From Polyangiaceae bacterium (GTDB lineage Bacteria; Myxococcota_A; Polyangia; Polyangiales; Polyangiaceae): 33,479 nt of DNA. Shown here one piece after another: positions 1-9,710 of the stretch. The notes under the pieces were generated by a model, which had not been told where the DNA came from, did no database searches, and saw only the letters and a list, made by a program, of their open reading frames with translations. Within the stretch, counting starts at the first letter, position 1, and the number at the start of each line of letters is the position of its first letter. The position numbers were made by a program, and so were the translations under genes. Location of the stretch: NCBI GenBank assembly GCA_029941785.1, contig JAPYTK010000037.1:1-33479 (forward strand). The letters are read 5' to 3'.

Positions 1-2
1 CC

Positions 3-2165
3 CCGGTACTGACTGTGGCCACCGACGTTGTCCTTGTTGAGGCGCTTGTTGAGGTGGAGGCCCTCCAGCAGAAACTCGATCGCGCCCGCGATGAGCGCGT
101 TGTCCTCGCCGACGTCGAACGGCTGGACGGCATGGTCGTACGGATCCACAATTTGCTCGAGGATAGCGATGCTCACAGCGCGGCGCGTGGCTTGGCGGAA
201 GGTCAGGTCGCGCGGCTCGATGGCGATGAAGATGTCGCGATAAAACGGTTCGATCAAGCGCTCGTGACGGCGCGGGCGAACAAGCAACGAGCATGGACAT
301 GGCGTGTCCTCGAGGCGCGCGGCCAATTGCACGCGGCGGTCGGTCGCGAAGACGACGCGCGTCAGGATCGCCAGCAGGCCTTGGAGATTCTCGAGGACAT
401 GGCCACCGACTTGCCTCGCGATTTGCGCGAAGTGTACTGGAGCGAACCGCGCCGACGTTTTTTGCGGAAGCGTGAAGTCGCACCTAGCCAACGAAATGTA
501 GAGCTAATCATCGTGGATGCCGACGAACCAGAACCTGATGACCCGACCTGCCTCGCCGAGAGCGACCGAACCGATCGTGTGGGCCGCATACTCGAAATCA
601 ACCGGCAGATCGCGGGCGAACACGATCTGGAGCGTTTGTTGGAGACGGTGACCGATCACGCGATCGCGCTCGTCCGTGCGGAACGCGGATTCGTGCTGTT
701 ACGTAGTCGAACGGCCGACAATAAACTCAGCGTTCACGCCGCGCGGGAGAGTGACGGAAGCGACCCCCACAGCCGCTTCTCCCACAGCGTGGCCTCCAGA
801 GTTGTGGCGACAGCCGAGCCCTTCGTTGCTGTCGATGCTGCCGGGGATGGTCGGGTTTCGCAGTACGTGTCCCAACATTCCCTCAGTTTGCGATCGGTTG
901 CATGTGTCCCCATCCGGTCGCGAACGGGCCGAACGATCGGTGCCCTGTACCTCGAGACTCGCCTGCGCGCGGGCGGGCAGTTTCGTGGTGAGCTACCCAC
1001 CTTGCTCGCTTTTGCCGACCAAGTCGCCATCGCCATCGAGACGGCGCGGCTGCTTGGTGAAAATCGTGCACGTGCGGAGCAACTGGCGAAGGCGAACGTC
1101 GAGCTGGAAGAGGCGCGAGAGAAGCTCGAGCAAGCGCTCGGACGAAAGACGGAGCAGCTCGAGCATACGCGGCGTAACCTGCGCTCGGCCCGGGCCGTCC
1201 TGAGGTCCCATTTTGGTTATCAGGGGATCGTGGGCACCAGCTCCGCGATGCGGCAGGTGTACGCCATCATCGAACGGGTGAAGGACAACGACGTGCCCGT
1301 CCTGTTGATCGGGGAGAGCGGAACGGGCAAGGAGGTCATCGCCCGTGCGATTCACTCGGCGGGTTCGCGCAGCAAGCAGCGCTTCGTTGGCGTCAACTGT
1401 GGCGCCATTCCCGAGCACTTGCTTGAGAGCGAACTCTTTGGCCACGAGAAGGGGGCCTTCACTGGTGCGGACCGCGAACGTAAGGGGCTTTTTCGTGAGC
1501 TCGACAAGGGGACGATTCTCCTCGACGAAATTGGCGAGATGCCTGAGAAGATGCAAGCGAGCTTGTTGCGCGTGCTGCAGGAAAAACGGGTGCGGGGCGT
1601 AGGCGGAACGCAAGAGTGTCCGATAGACACCCGGATCATCGCGGCTACACACCGCGACCTGCAGGTCATGGTGAGCGAGCGACGTTTTCGGGAGGACCTT
1701 TTCTATCGGCTCGACGTGATCACCATTGCCGTGCCGGCACTACGGCAGCGCCGAGACGATATTCCGCTGCTGGTCGACTACTTTCTTCGCATGTTTGCGG
1801 CTCGGTATTCACGGGATAAGCGCTCGGTTTCCAGGCAAGGGATGAACGCCTTGATGGCCCACGAATGGCCGGGCAATGTTCGGCAGCTTGAGAATGTTCT
1901 GCTCAATGCGTGGATCCTCAGTGATGCGACCGAGTTGGGTCCGGAGGATTTTGAGCTTCCCCGAAGCTCGTTGATTCCGCATCGTCCGCGCCATGGGGTG
2001 GCACCGCCCTCGGGGACGACCGTGCAGAGCCGAGAGGAACGCGAAAAGGATGAAATTCTTCAAGCGTTGGAAGCCAATGCCTGGAATCGTGCCCAAGCTG
2101 CCAAGGACCTCGGCATTCCGCGCCGGACGTTCTATCGGCGGCTCAAGAAGTACGACATCCAATAG
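3..2165 (+). CDS. GAF/sigma-54 activator (Fis family), 5'-truncated by the window edge
   Basis: This is a sigma-54-dependent transcriptional activator. The frame is open to the left edge, so the N-terminus is missing; a GTG at 15 is only an internal candidate start. Counting from 15, residues 1-150 are helical and TPR-like, about 190-345 form a GAF sensor domain, and 350-395 are a coiled coil. The AAA+ domain follows, with Walker A GESGTGKE (433-440), the sigma-54 contact loop GAFTGAD (480-486), Walker B TILLDEIG (500-507) and GNVRQLEN (620-627). A Fis-type helix-turn-helix ends the protein (about 680-716). All ATPase and sigma-54 motifs are intact. Myxobacteria have long activators of this kind in which a Ser/Thr kinase and AAA module precede TPR-GAF-sigma54; the truncated start with TPR-like helices fits that, but this is inference. 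The gene converges on pyrG with a 58-nt gap. Confidence 0.93.
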   Translation, partial: PVLTVATDVVLVEALVEVEALQQKLDRARDERVVLADVERLDGMVVRIHNLLEDSDAHSAARGLAEGQVARLDGDEDVAIKRFDQALVTARANKQRAWTWRVLEARGQLHAAVGREDDARQDRQQALEILEDMATDLPRDLREVYWSEPRRRFLRKREVAPSQRNVELIIVDADEPEPDDPTCLAESDRTDRVGRILEINRQIAGEHDLERLLETVTDHAIALVRAERGFVLLRSRTADNKLSVHAARESDGSDPHSRFSHSVASRVVATAEPFVAVDAAGDGRVSQYVSQHSLSLRSVACVPIRSRTGRTIGALYLETRLRAGGQFRGELPTLLAFADQVAIAIETARLLGENRARAEQLAKANVELEEAREKLEQALGRKTEQLEHTRRNLRSARAVLRSHFGYQGIVGTSSAMRQVYAIIERVKDNDVPVLLIGESGTGKEVIARAIHSAGSRSKQRFVGVNCGAIPEHLLESELFGHEKGAFTGADRERKGLFRELDKGTILLDEIGEMPEKMQASLLRVLQEKRVRGVGGTQECPIDTRIIAATHRDLQVMVSERRFREDLFYRLDVITIAVPALRQRRDDIPLLVDYFLRMFAARYSRDKRSVSRQGMNALMAHEWPGNVRQLENVLLNAWILSDATELGPEDFELPRSSLIPHRPRHGVAPPSGTTVQSREEREKDEILQALEANAWNRAQAAKDLGIPRRTFYRRLKKYDIQ

Positions 2166-2223
2166 CGAGACAGCCCATCGAAGGAGCCAGCGCCTCCGAT
2201 CGTCGATTCCGTCCGCTGTTCGC

Positions 2224-3960
<1,737 letters not shown>

Positions 3961-4001
3961 TTAGGGCACCACGGCGTGACGTCAACAGCGCTCTTGCCCC
4001 G

Positions 4002-4030
4002 TCTACAAATCTTCTGGTCGGTGCTAGGCT
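4002..4030 (+). promoter_or_regulatory. Candidate sigma-70 promoter for the FAH-like gene
   Basis: TCTACA (4002-4007), a 17-nt spacer and TAGGCT (4025-4030), with TG one base before the hexamer (extended -10, TGCTAGGCT). The same nonamer precedes the gene at 19293. The ATG lies 14 nt downstream and has no clear Shine-Dalgarno sequence, so the leader would be only about 8 nt. Confidence 0.4.
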
Positions 4031-4044
4031 GCGCCGAGTGATAA

Positions 4045-4941
4045 ATGCGCCTCGCACGACTACGAAAAGCCGACCTCGCGACGCCCATCGTTGCGCTGTT
4101 TTGTGACGGTGCCTATTACGATGTGGCCGAGCTGGAGGCCCGTTGGTTCGCGCGCCGCCCGCCGCTCGGTGGTGATTTTTTCGAGCGCGTGGTGTCACGC
4201 CGCGCTTCGGGGCTGCGGGAGCTTTACGATCGGCTCTTCTTGGGCGATCGCCCAACCGAGGCGCGGATTGTAGCGGGCGAGTACCTTCCTCTTCCGCCCA
4301 CTGCTGTGGACCGGTGCTCGTTGTTTCAATTCGGGCCGGTCGATGAGGCGCCGGAAGAGCCTCGGGCCTCCGTGGGGAACAGCCGTGCGCTCGTCGGCGA
4401 TGGCTCGCCGGCCGTTTTTGGTGGTGGCGGCCCGGCGGCGTGCGAAATTGGCCTGGCGGTCGTCCTGGCCGAGGACATGAGCTTCGCGACGCCCCAGGAG
4501 GCACAGGAGGCGGTCCTCGGCTTCGGCCTCGTGGTCGATTGGCATCGCGGCCCGCGAAAAGCGGAGGCAGCGGAACGAGGTCTGGGCCTCGCGACCCACT
4601 TCGGTCCGGATCTGGTGGTGCGCGATCGGGGCACAGCTCTGGTCGCCGAGGCGATGCTCACCGTCGATGTTGGAGGCCAGCAGCGCGAGGTCGTATCGGC
4701 TGTGTGCGCTTTCGAGCCGAGTGAGGCACTCAGTTATCTGAGCCAACGCTGTGCCTTGCGCGCGGGAGATGTCGTCGGTCTGGGCGCCATGATGGCCCTC
4801 GAAGGGCTGAGCTTCGGTGAGCCGGTGGACGTGTCGTGCAAGGTCTCGACTTGGCGCACGCGACAGCGACTCCGGGCGTGGGCAGCCTGCGGGGCGCCAC
4901 CGGCGAACTGGCGTCGCACGGGTGGTGGTCCCGAGGTCTAG
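4045..4941 (+). CDS. Fumarylacetoacetate hydrolase (FAH)-like protein
   Basis: The 298-residue protein resembles the FAH family, whose members hydrolyse or decarboxylate C-C bonds in aromatic degradation intermediates using a divalent metal. The N-terminus (MRLARLRK) and the C-terminal GDVVGLGAMMALEG stretch fit the fold, as does the central block around ACEIGLAVVL (132-141) and VVDWH (163-167). Canonical members bind metal with an E-x-E pair plus Asp. Here the pair reads Glu134-Ile-Gly136, so the second Glu appears lost, while Asp165 could be the distal ligand. Activity is therefore uncertain. The last base-pairs overlap the convergent gene: both TAG stops share one CTAG. No pathway neighbours for aromatic catabolism are visible. 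Confidence 0.75.
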   Translation: MRLARLRKADLATPIVALFCDGAYYDVAELEARWFARRPPLGGDFFERVVSRRASGLRELYDRLFLGDRPTEARIVAGEYLPLPPTAVDRCSLFQFGPVDEAPEEPRASVGNSRALVGDGSPAVFGGGGPAACEIGLAVVLAEDMSFATPQEAQEAVLGFGLVVDWHRGPRKAEAAERGLGLATHFGPDLVVRDRGTALVAEAMLTVDVGGQQREVVSAVCAFEPSEALSYLSQRCALRAGDVVGLGAMMALEGLSFGEPVDVSCKVSTWRTRQRLRAWAACGAPPANWRRTGGGPEV

Positions 4942-5471
4942 AAGGTACCACCCACGCCCAGGCCCATCGCCGGCGCTCGCGTGGCGGTGGGCAGAGAGAT
5001 GGGGCTGAGGTGGTAGTCGAGCGCCGTCGTCGCCGGGGCGTCCGCCTCGGTCGTCATGAAGACCCCTTCGGCCACCACCGCGAGCCCGCCGGCCTGGGCC
5101 AGTCCACTGAGGACGAGCAAGATGCTGCGCAGGGCGAGGCTGGCGTCACAGTCGGGGTTGTCGCTGGGACAGCCTCCTTCGGCCAGTGCAAGCCAGGGGC
5201 CTGCGACCGGAATGTACAGCCGCTCGGATCCCGGAACCTCGGGCCAAGAGGCCGCTGCTCCGGCTCCGATGCCATAGGCTGCAGCCGTCAAGCCCAAGCC
5301 TCCCGCGATGAGCTTGGGCCGCACCGAGGAGGGCGGGTAACGCCGTGGTTGTTCAGCGACTGTCGGCGATGCGCCCCCCGCAGCCTCTTGGGCTGCCGCC
5401 TCGGTGGACGTGGCAGCCAGGCCGAGAGCCATGACGGCGCACGGGACGGCCAATCGGGGCGAGCGCAGCAT
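4938..5471 (-). CDS. Exported two-TM hypothetical protein
   Basis: I do not recognise a named family. The frame is open to 5570, but the ATG at 5471 is preferred because it starts a clear Sec signal peptide (MLRSPRLAVPCAVMALGLAA, cleavage near AAAQE) and avoids overlap with the upstream lipoprotein gene, which ends at 5477. The mature protein (178 residues with the signal) has two hydrophobic segments, about 53-75 and 117-140. Between them is a short Cys pair (GGCPSDNPDC) and the phrase LYIPVAGPWLAL. The layout resembles many short membrane proteins of unknown function in myxobacteria. It probably forms a two-gene unit with the lipoprotein upstream (5-nt gap). Confidence 0.7.
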   Translation of the reverse strand: MLRSPRLAVPCAVMALGLAATSTEAAAQEAAGGASPTVAEQPRRYPPSSVRPKLIAGGLGLTAAAYGIGAGAAASWPEVPGSERLYIPVAGPWLALAEGGCPSDNPDCDASLALRSILLVLSGLAQAGGLAVVAEGVFMTTEADAPATTALDYHLSPISLPTATRAPAMGLGVGGTF

Positions 5472-5476
5472 CGGTC

Positions 5477-5947
5477 CTAGTCTTTCTTCGAGAGGTCGAG
5501 CTTGTAGGTGACCGTCTTGCTGCCTTCGAAGGGGGGAATGTACTCGCCCATGAAGGCGTTCTTGATGCATTGCTGACCTTGATCGGAGCCGACCTGAAAA
5601 TCGACGCTCAGCTTCACTTCCACCGAGCGACCCTTGGGTCCGTCGAATGTGACGTAGACCTCACCCTCGGTTTGAGGTGTTTCCGGCGCGACGGTCGCGC
5701 AGTTCACGGCTTTGCGGCGGCTTCGTTCGAGCACGATCTTCGCCGCTTCTTCATCGAACTTCAGAACGTCGTCTTCGGCGCCGTCGTCGATCTCCTCCGT
5801 CGAGTCGGTCTCCTCGGTGGCCCCGGCATCATCTGCCGTCTTTGCGGCTTTGTCCGGTCCGCCACAGGCTGTGACGGCGGCGAGGCCAGCGACGAGCGCC
5901 GCGAGCGAAACAACTGCTTTTAAATGATTCCCCAACCCGATATCCAT
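5477..5947 (-). CDS. Lipoprotein with AgmX/TonB-like C-terminal domain
   Basis: This is a 156-residue lipoprotein. The start at 5947 is chosen over the longer frame (to 6025) because GGAGGAG sits just upstream and because it gives a signal peptide ending in the lipobox AVTAC (Cys28). An acidic linker rich in Asp, Glu and Thr follows (about 35-65). The C-terminal part contains a strand-rich domain ending in QCIKNAFMGEYIPPFEG and KTVTYKLDL. That pattern (Cys, aromatic-rich helix, PPF, terminal strand) resembles the C-terminal domain of AgmX/PglI-type gliding and TonB-like proteins of myxobacteria. That assignment is by pattern only. The gene is divergent from the D,D-carboxypeptidase. Confidence 0.75.
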   Translation of the reverse strand: MDIGLGNHLKAVVSLAALVAGLAAVTACGGPDKAAKTADDAGATEETDSTEEIDDGAEDDVLKFDEEAAKIVLERSRRKAVNCATVAPETPQTEGEVYVTFDGPKGRSVEVKLSVDFQVGSDQGQQCIKNAFMGEYIPPFEGSKTVTYKLDLSKKD

Positions 5948-6017
5948 TTGCACTCCTCCGAGAGGCTTGGTCAACGTTTGGGCTAGTAGTACTGTCAGAG
6001 ACGGGGATCTGCAAGAC

Positions 6018-7529
6018 ATGGGCATACGGTACGGCTTCAGGGCAGGTCGATGGCGTCGATCGCTGCTATGGCTGGTCGCGTTCGGACCGGTGGCCTTGGC
6101 TACGCCAGGGCCGCTGATCGCTTCACCTCAGCCGTCAAACCCGTCGGCCGCGTTGGCGGCCCAGAAGCGTCTCGCTCCGGCGGTGAAGCGGCTCGTTCAC
6201 GCGGTCAGAGCCAAGAACGGAAAACTCAGTCTCGCGGTGCGCGAGACGGAGACCGGCACCCTTTGGGCAGGGCACCAGACGAATCTCCCCGTCAATCCCG
6301 CGTCGAACGTGAAAATCCTCACCGCCTGGGCGGCCCTACGCATCCTCGGTCCGGGGCATCGCTATCTCACGAGCCTTCACGGCCAGCTGGCGGAGGGGGG
6401 ACATGTGTCGCGGCTCGCCATTGTCGGAGACGGCGATCCCGACTTGGAGATGCGGCACCTGTACGAGATGGTCGCGCGGGTCAAGCGGGCCGGCCTGCGC
6501 TCCGTTGGGGACATCGTGGTCGATCAGAGCGGCTTCGATGGACAGCACGTTCCACCCGCCTTCGGGCAGCAGCCGGATGAATGGGCGAGCTTCCGCGCTC
6601 CGGTGGCGGCGGTGTCCTTGGCGGGTAACACGGTGATGTTCGAGATGCGTCCCGGTGCGGTGGGGAGGCCCGGCCATCTCGTGGTCGTCCCCCGCGGCTT
6701 TGTGACCGTGACCGGGCTTGCGCAGACATCGGCGGCCAGCAAGCGGCCGGCTCTCCGTCTGAAGCTGAAGGCGGATGGCCGGCGGGTAAAGGCGACCTTG
6801 GGAGGTACCCTTCCCGTGGACGCGACGGTCGTGCGCATATGGCGGCGGGTCGCCGATCCCACGCTCTTGGTTGGTTACGGCTTGCGCACCGTATGTGAAG
6901 ACTTGGGGATCGAGGTGAAAGGCAAGGTCAAGACGGGGTCGGCCGCAGGCGCGAAGGAATTGAGCCGTCACCGCTCCCGACCGCTGGCGCGCTTGCTTCA
7001 TGCGATGGGAAAATACAGCAATAACTTCTACGCCGAGATGGTGTTCAAACGCCTGGGCGCTCCAATTGGCGATGGCAAGCCCGCATCCTTCGAGCGCGCG
7101 GCGGTCGCCGTGCGCGGGCTGCTCGAACAGGCCAAGCTCGATACGGCGGGCCTACGACTGAAAAACGGATCGGGTCTGTTCGACGCCAACCGCATCAGCG
7201 CGTCACTGATGACAGCGGTCTTACGGGAGGCCTGGCGCGACGGGCGCGTGCGCCCAGAGTTGATGTCACAGCTCGCGATTGGGGGGACGGACGGGACCTT
7301 GCAGTCGCGGTTCAAGGGGCTGCGCGAATCGCGCATGGTGCGGGCCAAGACGGGCACGCTGGCGCAGGTGAGCGCGCTATCGGGGTATGTGACGGGCGAG
7401 CGCCGCACGCTGGCTTTCAGTGTGCTCATCGATGACGTGCGCGGTCACGCGGCCGCGTTTCGTCAGGATATCGATGCATTCGTCCGCGCCGTCGCCGTGG
7501 AGGCCGATCGCGCTCGAGCGAAGCGGTAG
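6018..7529 (+). CDS. dacB: D-alanyl-D-alanine carboxypeptidase/endopeptidase (PBP4, S13 family)
   Basis: This periplasmic penicillin-binding protein trims or cleaves peptidoglycan stem peptides. The 503-residue protein from the ATG at 6018 starts with a signal peptide (RRSLLWLVAFGPVALA). All three active-site motifs of serine peptidase family S13 are intact: Ser96-x-x-Lys99 (SNVK), Ser334-Asn-Asn336 (SNN) and Lys444-Thr-Gly446 (KTG). The long insertion between the first two motifs, typical of PBP4, is present. The length fits the family. The gene is divergent from the lipoprotein at 5947 with only about 70 nt between starts, so their promoters must be close or overlapping. Confidence 0.95.
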   Translation: MGIRYGFRAGRWRRSLLWLVAFGPVALATPGPLIASPQPSNPSAALAAQKRLAPAVKRLVHAVRAKNGKLSLAVRETETGTLWAGHQTNLPVNPASNVKILTAWAALRILGPGHRYLTSLHGQLAEGGHVSRLAIVGDGDPDLEMRHLYEMVARVKRAGLRSVGDIVVDQSGFDGQHVPPAFGQQPDEWASFRAPVAAVSLAGNTVMFEMRPGAVGRPGHLVVVPRGFVTVTGLAQTSAASKRPALRLKLKADGRRVKATLGGTLPVDATVVRIWRRVADPTLLVGYGLRTVCEDLGIEVKGKVKTGSAAGAKELSRHRSRPLARLLHAMGKYSNNFYAEMVFKRLGAPIGDGKPASFERAAVAVRGLLEQAKLDTAGLRLKNGSGLFDANRISASLMTAVLREAWRDGRVRPELMSQLAIGGTDGTLQSRFKGLRESRMVRAKTGTLAQVSALSGYVTGERRTLAFSVLIDDVRGHAAAFRQDIDAFVRAVAVEADRARAKR

Positions 7530-7661
7530 CCTCGCATTGCGTTTGCGCTCGAGTGGGCGGCGGCGTGAATTTCAAGGATTTTTTGGGGTGGTGAATAGGC
7601 CGTCGCGTTTGCCGGGGCCCGCTGTGGGTTTGTGGCAAAGTCGCTGCGGTGGTCGAAGCGG

Positions 7662-7689
7662 TTGGCAATTGCGCCCCGGCGCGTTAAGA
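7662..7689 (+). promoter_or_regulatory. Candidate promoter of tRNA-Arg(UCG)
   Basis: TTGGCA (7662-7667), 16-nt spacer, TTAAGA (7684-7689), ending 11 nt before the mature tRNA. The preceding 7530-7661 holds no gene that I can support. Confidence 0.4.
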
Positions 7690-7700
7690 GGACCTCACTC

Positions 7701-7777
7701 GCGCCTGTAGCTCAGCTGGATAGAGCGTCGGACTTCGAATCCGAGGGTCAGGGGTTCGAATCCCTTCAGGCGTGCCA
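7701..7777 (+). tRNA. tRNA-Arg (anticodon UCG)
   Basis: A full cloverleaf. Acceptor GCGCCTG pairs with CAGGCGT (G1-U72 wobble), followed by discriminator G and an encoded CCA. The D arm is GCTC/GAGC with GG in the loop. The anticodon stem TCGGA/TCCGA encloses CTTCGAA, giving anticodon UCG, which reads CGA codons. The T arm is AGGGG/CCCTT with loop TTCGAAT. It stands alone between dacB and the convergent yccF-like gene. Confidence 0.97.
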
Positions 7778-7854
7778 CGGCATCATTGCAGAAAGTCTGA
7801 CCTTCGGCACCGTCGGGCTCGGGGGAGAGCGGCCATGTGCCGCGCTGCTCAGCC

Positions 7855-8241
7855 TCAGCCGTCGACGCGCACCTTCTTCCCGAAGGGGGAGAGGGCGAGC
7901 ATGCCCAGCTTCAGATGCTGCAAGGCGAAGGGGATGCCGATGATGGTGATGGCGGCGGCGAGTCCCAGGGCCATGTGACTGAGAAAGATCCACACGCCCG
8001 CGACGAAAAACCAGACGATGTTCATGATGGTGCCGAGGCAGCCTCCGCCCGCCGCACTCGCGTCGTGCTCGATGCGCTTGCCGAAGGGCAACAGCCCCAA
8101 ACCCGCGATCTTGAAACATTGCACGCCGAAGGGGATTCCGACGATGGTCAAGCAGAGCAAGAGTCCCCCGAGCAGATACTCCGCGAAGATCAGCCATCCG
8201 CCACCAAGAACGACCCACAAAATATTGAGCAGGAGTCTCAC
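7855..8241 (-). CDS. YccF-like inner membrane protein
   Basis: A 128-residue membrane protein with the two-fold repeated pattern of the YccF domain: an N-terminal hydrophobic pair followed by TIVGIPFGVQCFKIAGLGLLPFG, and a second copy with TIIGIPFALQHLKLGMLALSPFG. Proteins with this domain sit in the inner membrane and their function is unknown. The frame runs open to 8544, but that would span the tRNA-Arg(UCU) gene antisense. The homologous start should lie at VRLLLNILWVVLGG, so I use GTG at 8241; GTG at 8259 is an alternative and neither has a strong ribosome binding site. The gene lies between two tRNA-Arg genes on the opposite strand. Confidence 0.8.
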   Translation of the reverse strand: MRLLLNILWVVLGGGWLIFAEYLLGGLLLCLTIVGIPFGVQCFKIAGLGLLPFGKRIEHDASAAGGGCLGTIMNIVWFFVAGVWIFLSHMALGLAAAITIIGIPFALQHLKLGMLALSPFGKKVRVDG

Positions 8242-8287
8242 GCCGTCCAACTTGCGCACGAAAGAGGAGGAGCGCAAGGGATCGGGC

Positions 8288-8315
8288 TTGCGCTTGCCCG
8301 CGACCGGAGTAGTCT
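8288..8315 (+). promoter_or_regulatory. Candidate promoter of tRNA-Arg(UCU)
   Basis: TTGCGC (8288-8293), 16-nt spacer, TAGTCT (8310-8315), ending 10 nt before the tRNA. The same -35 hexamer precedes tRNA-Lys (17109). The site overlaps the 5' region of the divergent yccF-like gene. Confidence 0.35.
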
Positions 8316-8325
8316 CGCGGCGATT

Positions 8326-8399
8326 GCCCCCGTAGCTCAGCTGAATAGAGCAGTGGCCTTCTAAGCCGACGGTCGCAGGTTTGAGTCCTGCCGGGGGTG
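8326..8399 (+). tRNA. tRNA-Arg (anticodon UCU)
   Basis: Acceptor GCCCCCG/CGGGGGT with discriminator G; the following bases are CCCA, so CCA is not encoded in register. The anticodon loop CTTCTAA gives UCU, which reads AGA. The D loop is AGCTGAATA (A at position 19 instead of G) and the T loop is TTTGAGT (U at 56 instead of C), so the conserved G19-C56 tertiary pair is replaced by A19-U56. The anticodon stem GTGGC/GCCGA has a G27-A43 mismatch and a U28-G42 wobble. The paired 19/56 change argues for a functional gene, with a somewhat weak anticodon stem. Confidence 0.93.
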
Positions 8400-8404
8400 C
8401 CCAA

Positions 8405-9613
8405 TCAGGGAGCGCTCGCGATGGCGACATGCAGCAGGTTGGCCCCACCGATGGCGGCGGGCTCGCTCCACGTGCCGTTGTCATAACGCAGGTGCACCGC
8501 CGCGCCGTTGACGACCGCGGCGAGCTCGGCCTCCGCCGAACCACTGCCCTTGGCGAGGGACGGGCTGGAGTCGACGAGGACGTCCGCGCCCGCGACCGCT
8601 TGGGCGGGGCTCCAGGTTGGCGCGCTGCCGGAGAAGAAACGCGTCACGTACGCTCTACTGTCGGAGCCTCGGTAGCTGAGGAGGGCGTCGCCGCCAGCGA
8701 GCCCGATGATGGCGATGGCGTCGGTCGTGAAGACGTCCGGATCGATGATCGCCGGCTCGCTCCACTCACCGCTGCTGGCGTAAGACCACATGATCTTGGT
8801 GTGCTTGGGGTCGATGACCTCGTTGTGCGTGTAGACGATGAGCCAACCGGAACTTCCTTCGAGCTTGACGATCGCTGGCGGATCGAGCGTCCTGCTGCCG
8901 CCGACTGCTTCAGCGGCTAGCCAACTGTCGGCGCTGCGCGTCTGCACGTACACTTTTTGGTCGTCGCCGCTGAACGCCACGGTAGGCTCATCGCTCTTCA
9001 CATCGAGCCGCGGCGGCGTTGGGCCGTAGCTTTGCGCGTCGCCTGGTGGTTCGACGGTTTCGTCGGTGGGTGACCAGGCGTTCGGCGCGTAGCGGGCGTA
9101 GTAGTGCTTGTAGTTGCTGCCCTGAAACACGAGGTGCATGGCGCTGTCGCCGGCGACGAGCGACGGTGCCGAGCGCGTGGTGATGGTCGGCCCGATGACA
9201 TCGAAGCCCTTCCACAGCGCGCCTTCGAAGTGCGCGACGCGCAGCAGGTCGTCCGCGGAGCGATGAACGGCGGCCAACGCGCTCCCGTCGAGAGCCATGG
9301 CGATGCTGACGGCATGGCTCGAGTTCTCTTGGTGCGTCGTCGTGATCCACCCCTCTCGGGCGTTGAACTGGCCAAGGATCCCGCCGTTGGGCCCGCTGGC
9401 GACCATCACCAACGCTTCCGTTGCAACGCCGCCTCCTTGGCTACTGCTCGAGGGCTTCTGCCCGCCGCTGCCCCCGGCGCCGGTCGCCGCGCCCGATCCG
9501 TCGCTGGCCGACCAAGAGGAGCCGCCGCCGCCAGAGGTGGTCGCCGTCTCACCGCCGCCGCACGCGGCGAGCGCGACACCCAAAACGAAGACCCCCAGCG
9601 TGTTGCTGTTCAT
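8405..9613 (-). CDS. Lipoprotein with sialidase/propeller-like repeats
   Basis: A 402-residue exported lipoprotein of unknown function. The signal peptide ends in a lipobox with Cys18 (GVALAACGGG), followed by a Gly/Ser-rich linker to about residue 62. The rest consists of repeating short strands with recurring W-S-x-P or W-S-E-P phrases (NAWSPTDE, GEWSEPAI, PTWSPAQA, GTWSEPAA), spaced as in six- or seven-bladed sialidase-like beta propellers. No catalytic Asp-box set is evident. A -10-like TATACA lies 6 nt before the ATG and there is no Shine-Dalgarno sequence. The stop codon is 5 nt from the convergent tRNA-Arg(UCU). Confidence 0.8.
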   Translation of the reverse strand: MNSNTLGVFVLGVALAACGGGETATTSGGGGSSWSASDGSGAATGAGGSGGQKPSSSSQGGGVATEALVMVASGPNGGILGQFNAREGWITTTHQENSSHAVSIAMALDGSALAAVHRSADDLLRVAHFEGALWKGFDVIGPTITTRSAPSLVAGDSAMHLVFQGSNYKHYYARYAPNAWSPTDETVEPPGDAQSYGPTPPRLDVKSDEPTVAFSGDDQKVYVQTRSADSWLAAEAVGGSRTLDPPAIVKLEGSSGWLIVYTHNEVIDPKHTKIMWSYASSGEWSEPAIIDPDVFTTDAIAIIGLAGGDALLSYRGSDSRAYVTRFFSGSAPTWSPAQAVAGADVLVDSSPSLAKGSGSAEAELAAVVNGAAVHLRYDNGTWSEPAAIGGANLLHVAIASAP

Positions 9614-9619
9614 GAATCG

Positions 9620-9625
9620 TGTATA
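9620..9625 (-). promoter_or_regulatory. Candidate -10 element, possible leaderless start
   Basis: TATACA on the minus strand, ending 6 nt before the ATG at 9613. No good -35 is seen at 17 nt. Confidence 0.3.
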
Positions 9626-9710
9626 GCGCGCCGGGTCGCGTGCAGGCGGGCGAATGGTGCGCCCAGTCGTTTAGATTGCGACCACTCTCTATCTTTGTTA
9701 GGTGGAGACG

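Noticed and set aside
7855-8544. Longer start of the YccF-like gene
   Set aside because: It would cross the tRNA-Arg(UCU) gene and lacks similarity before VRLLLNILWVVLGG.
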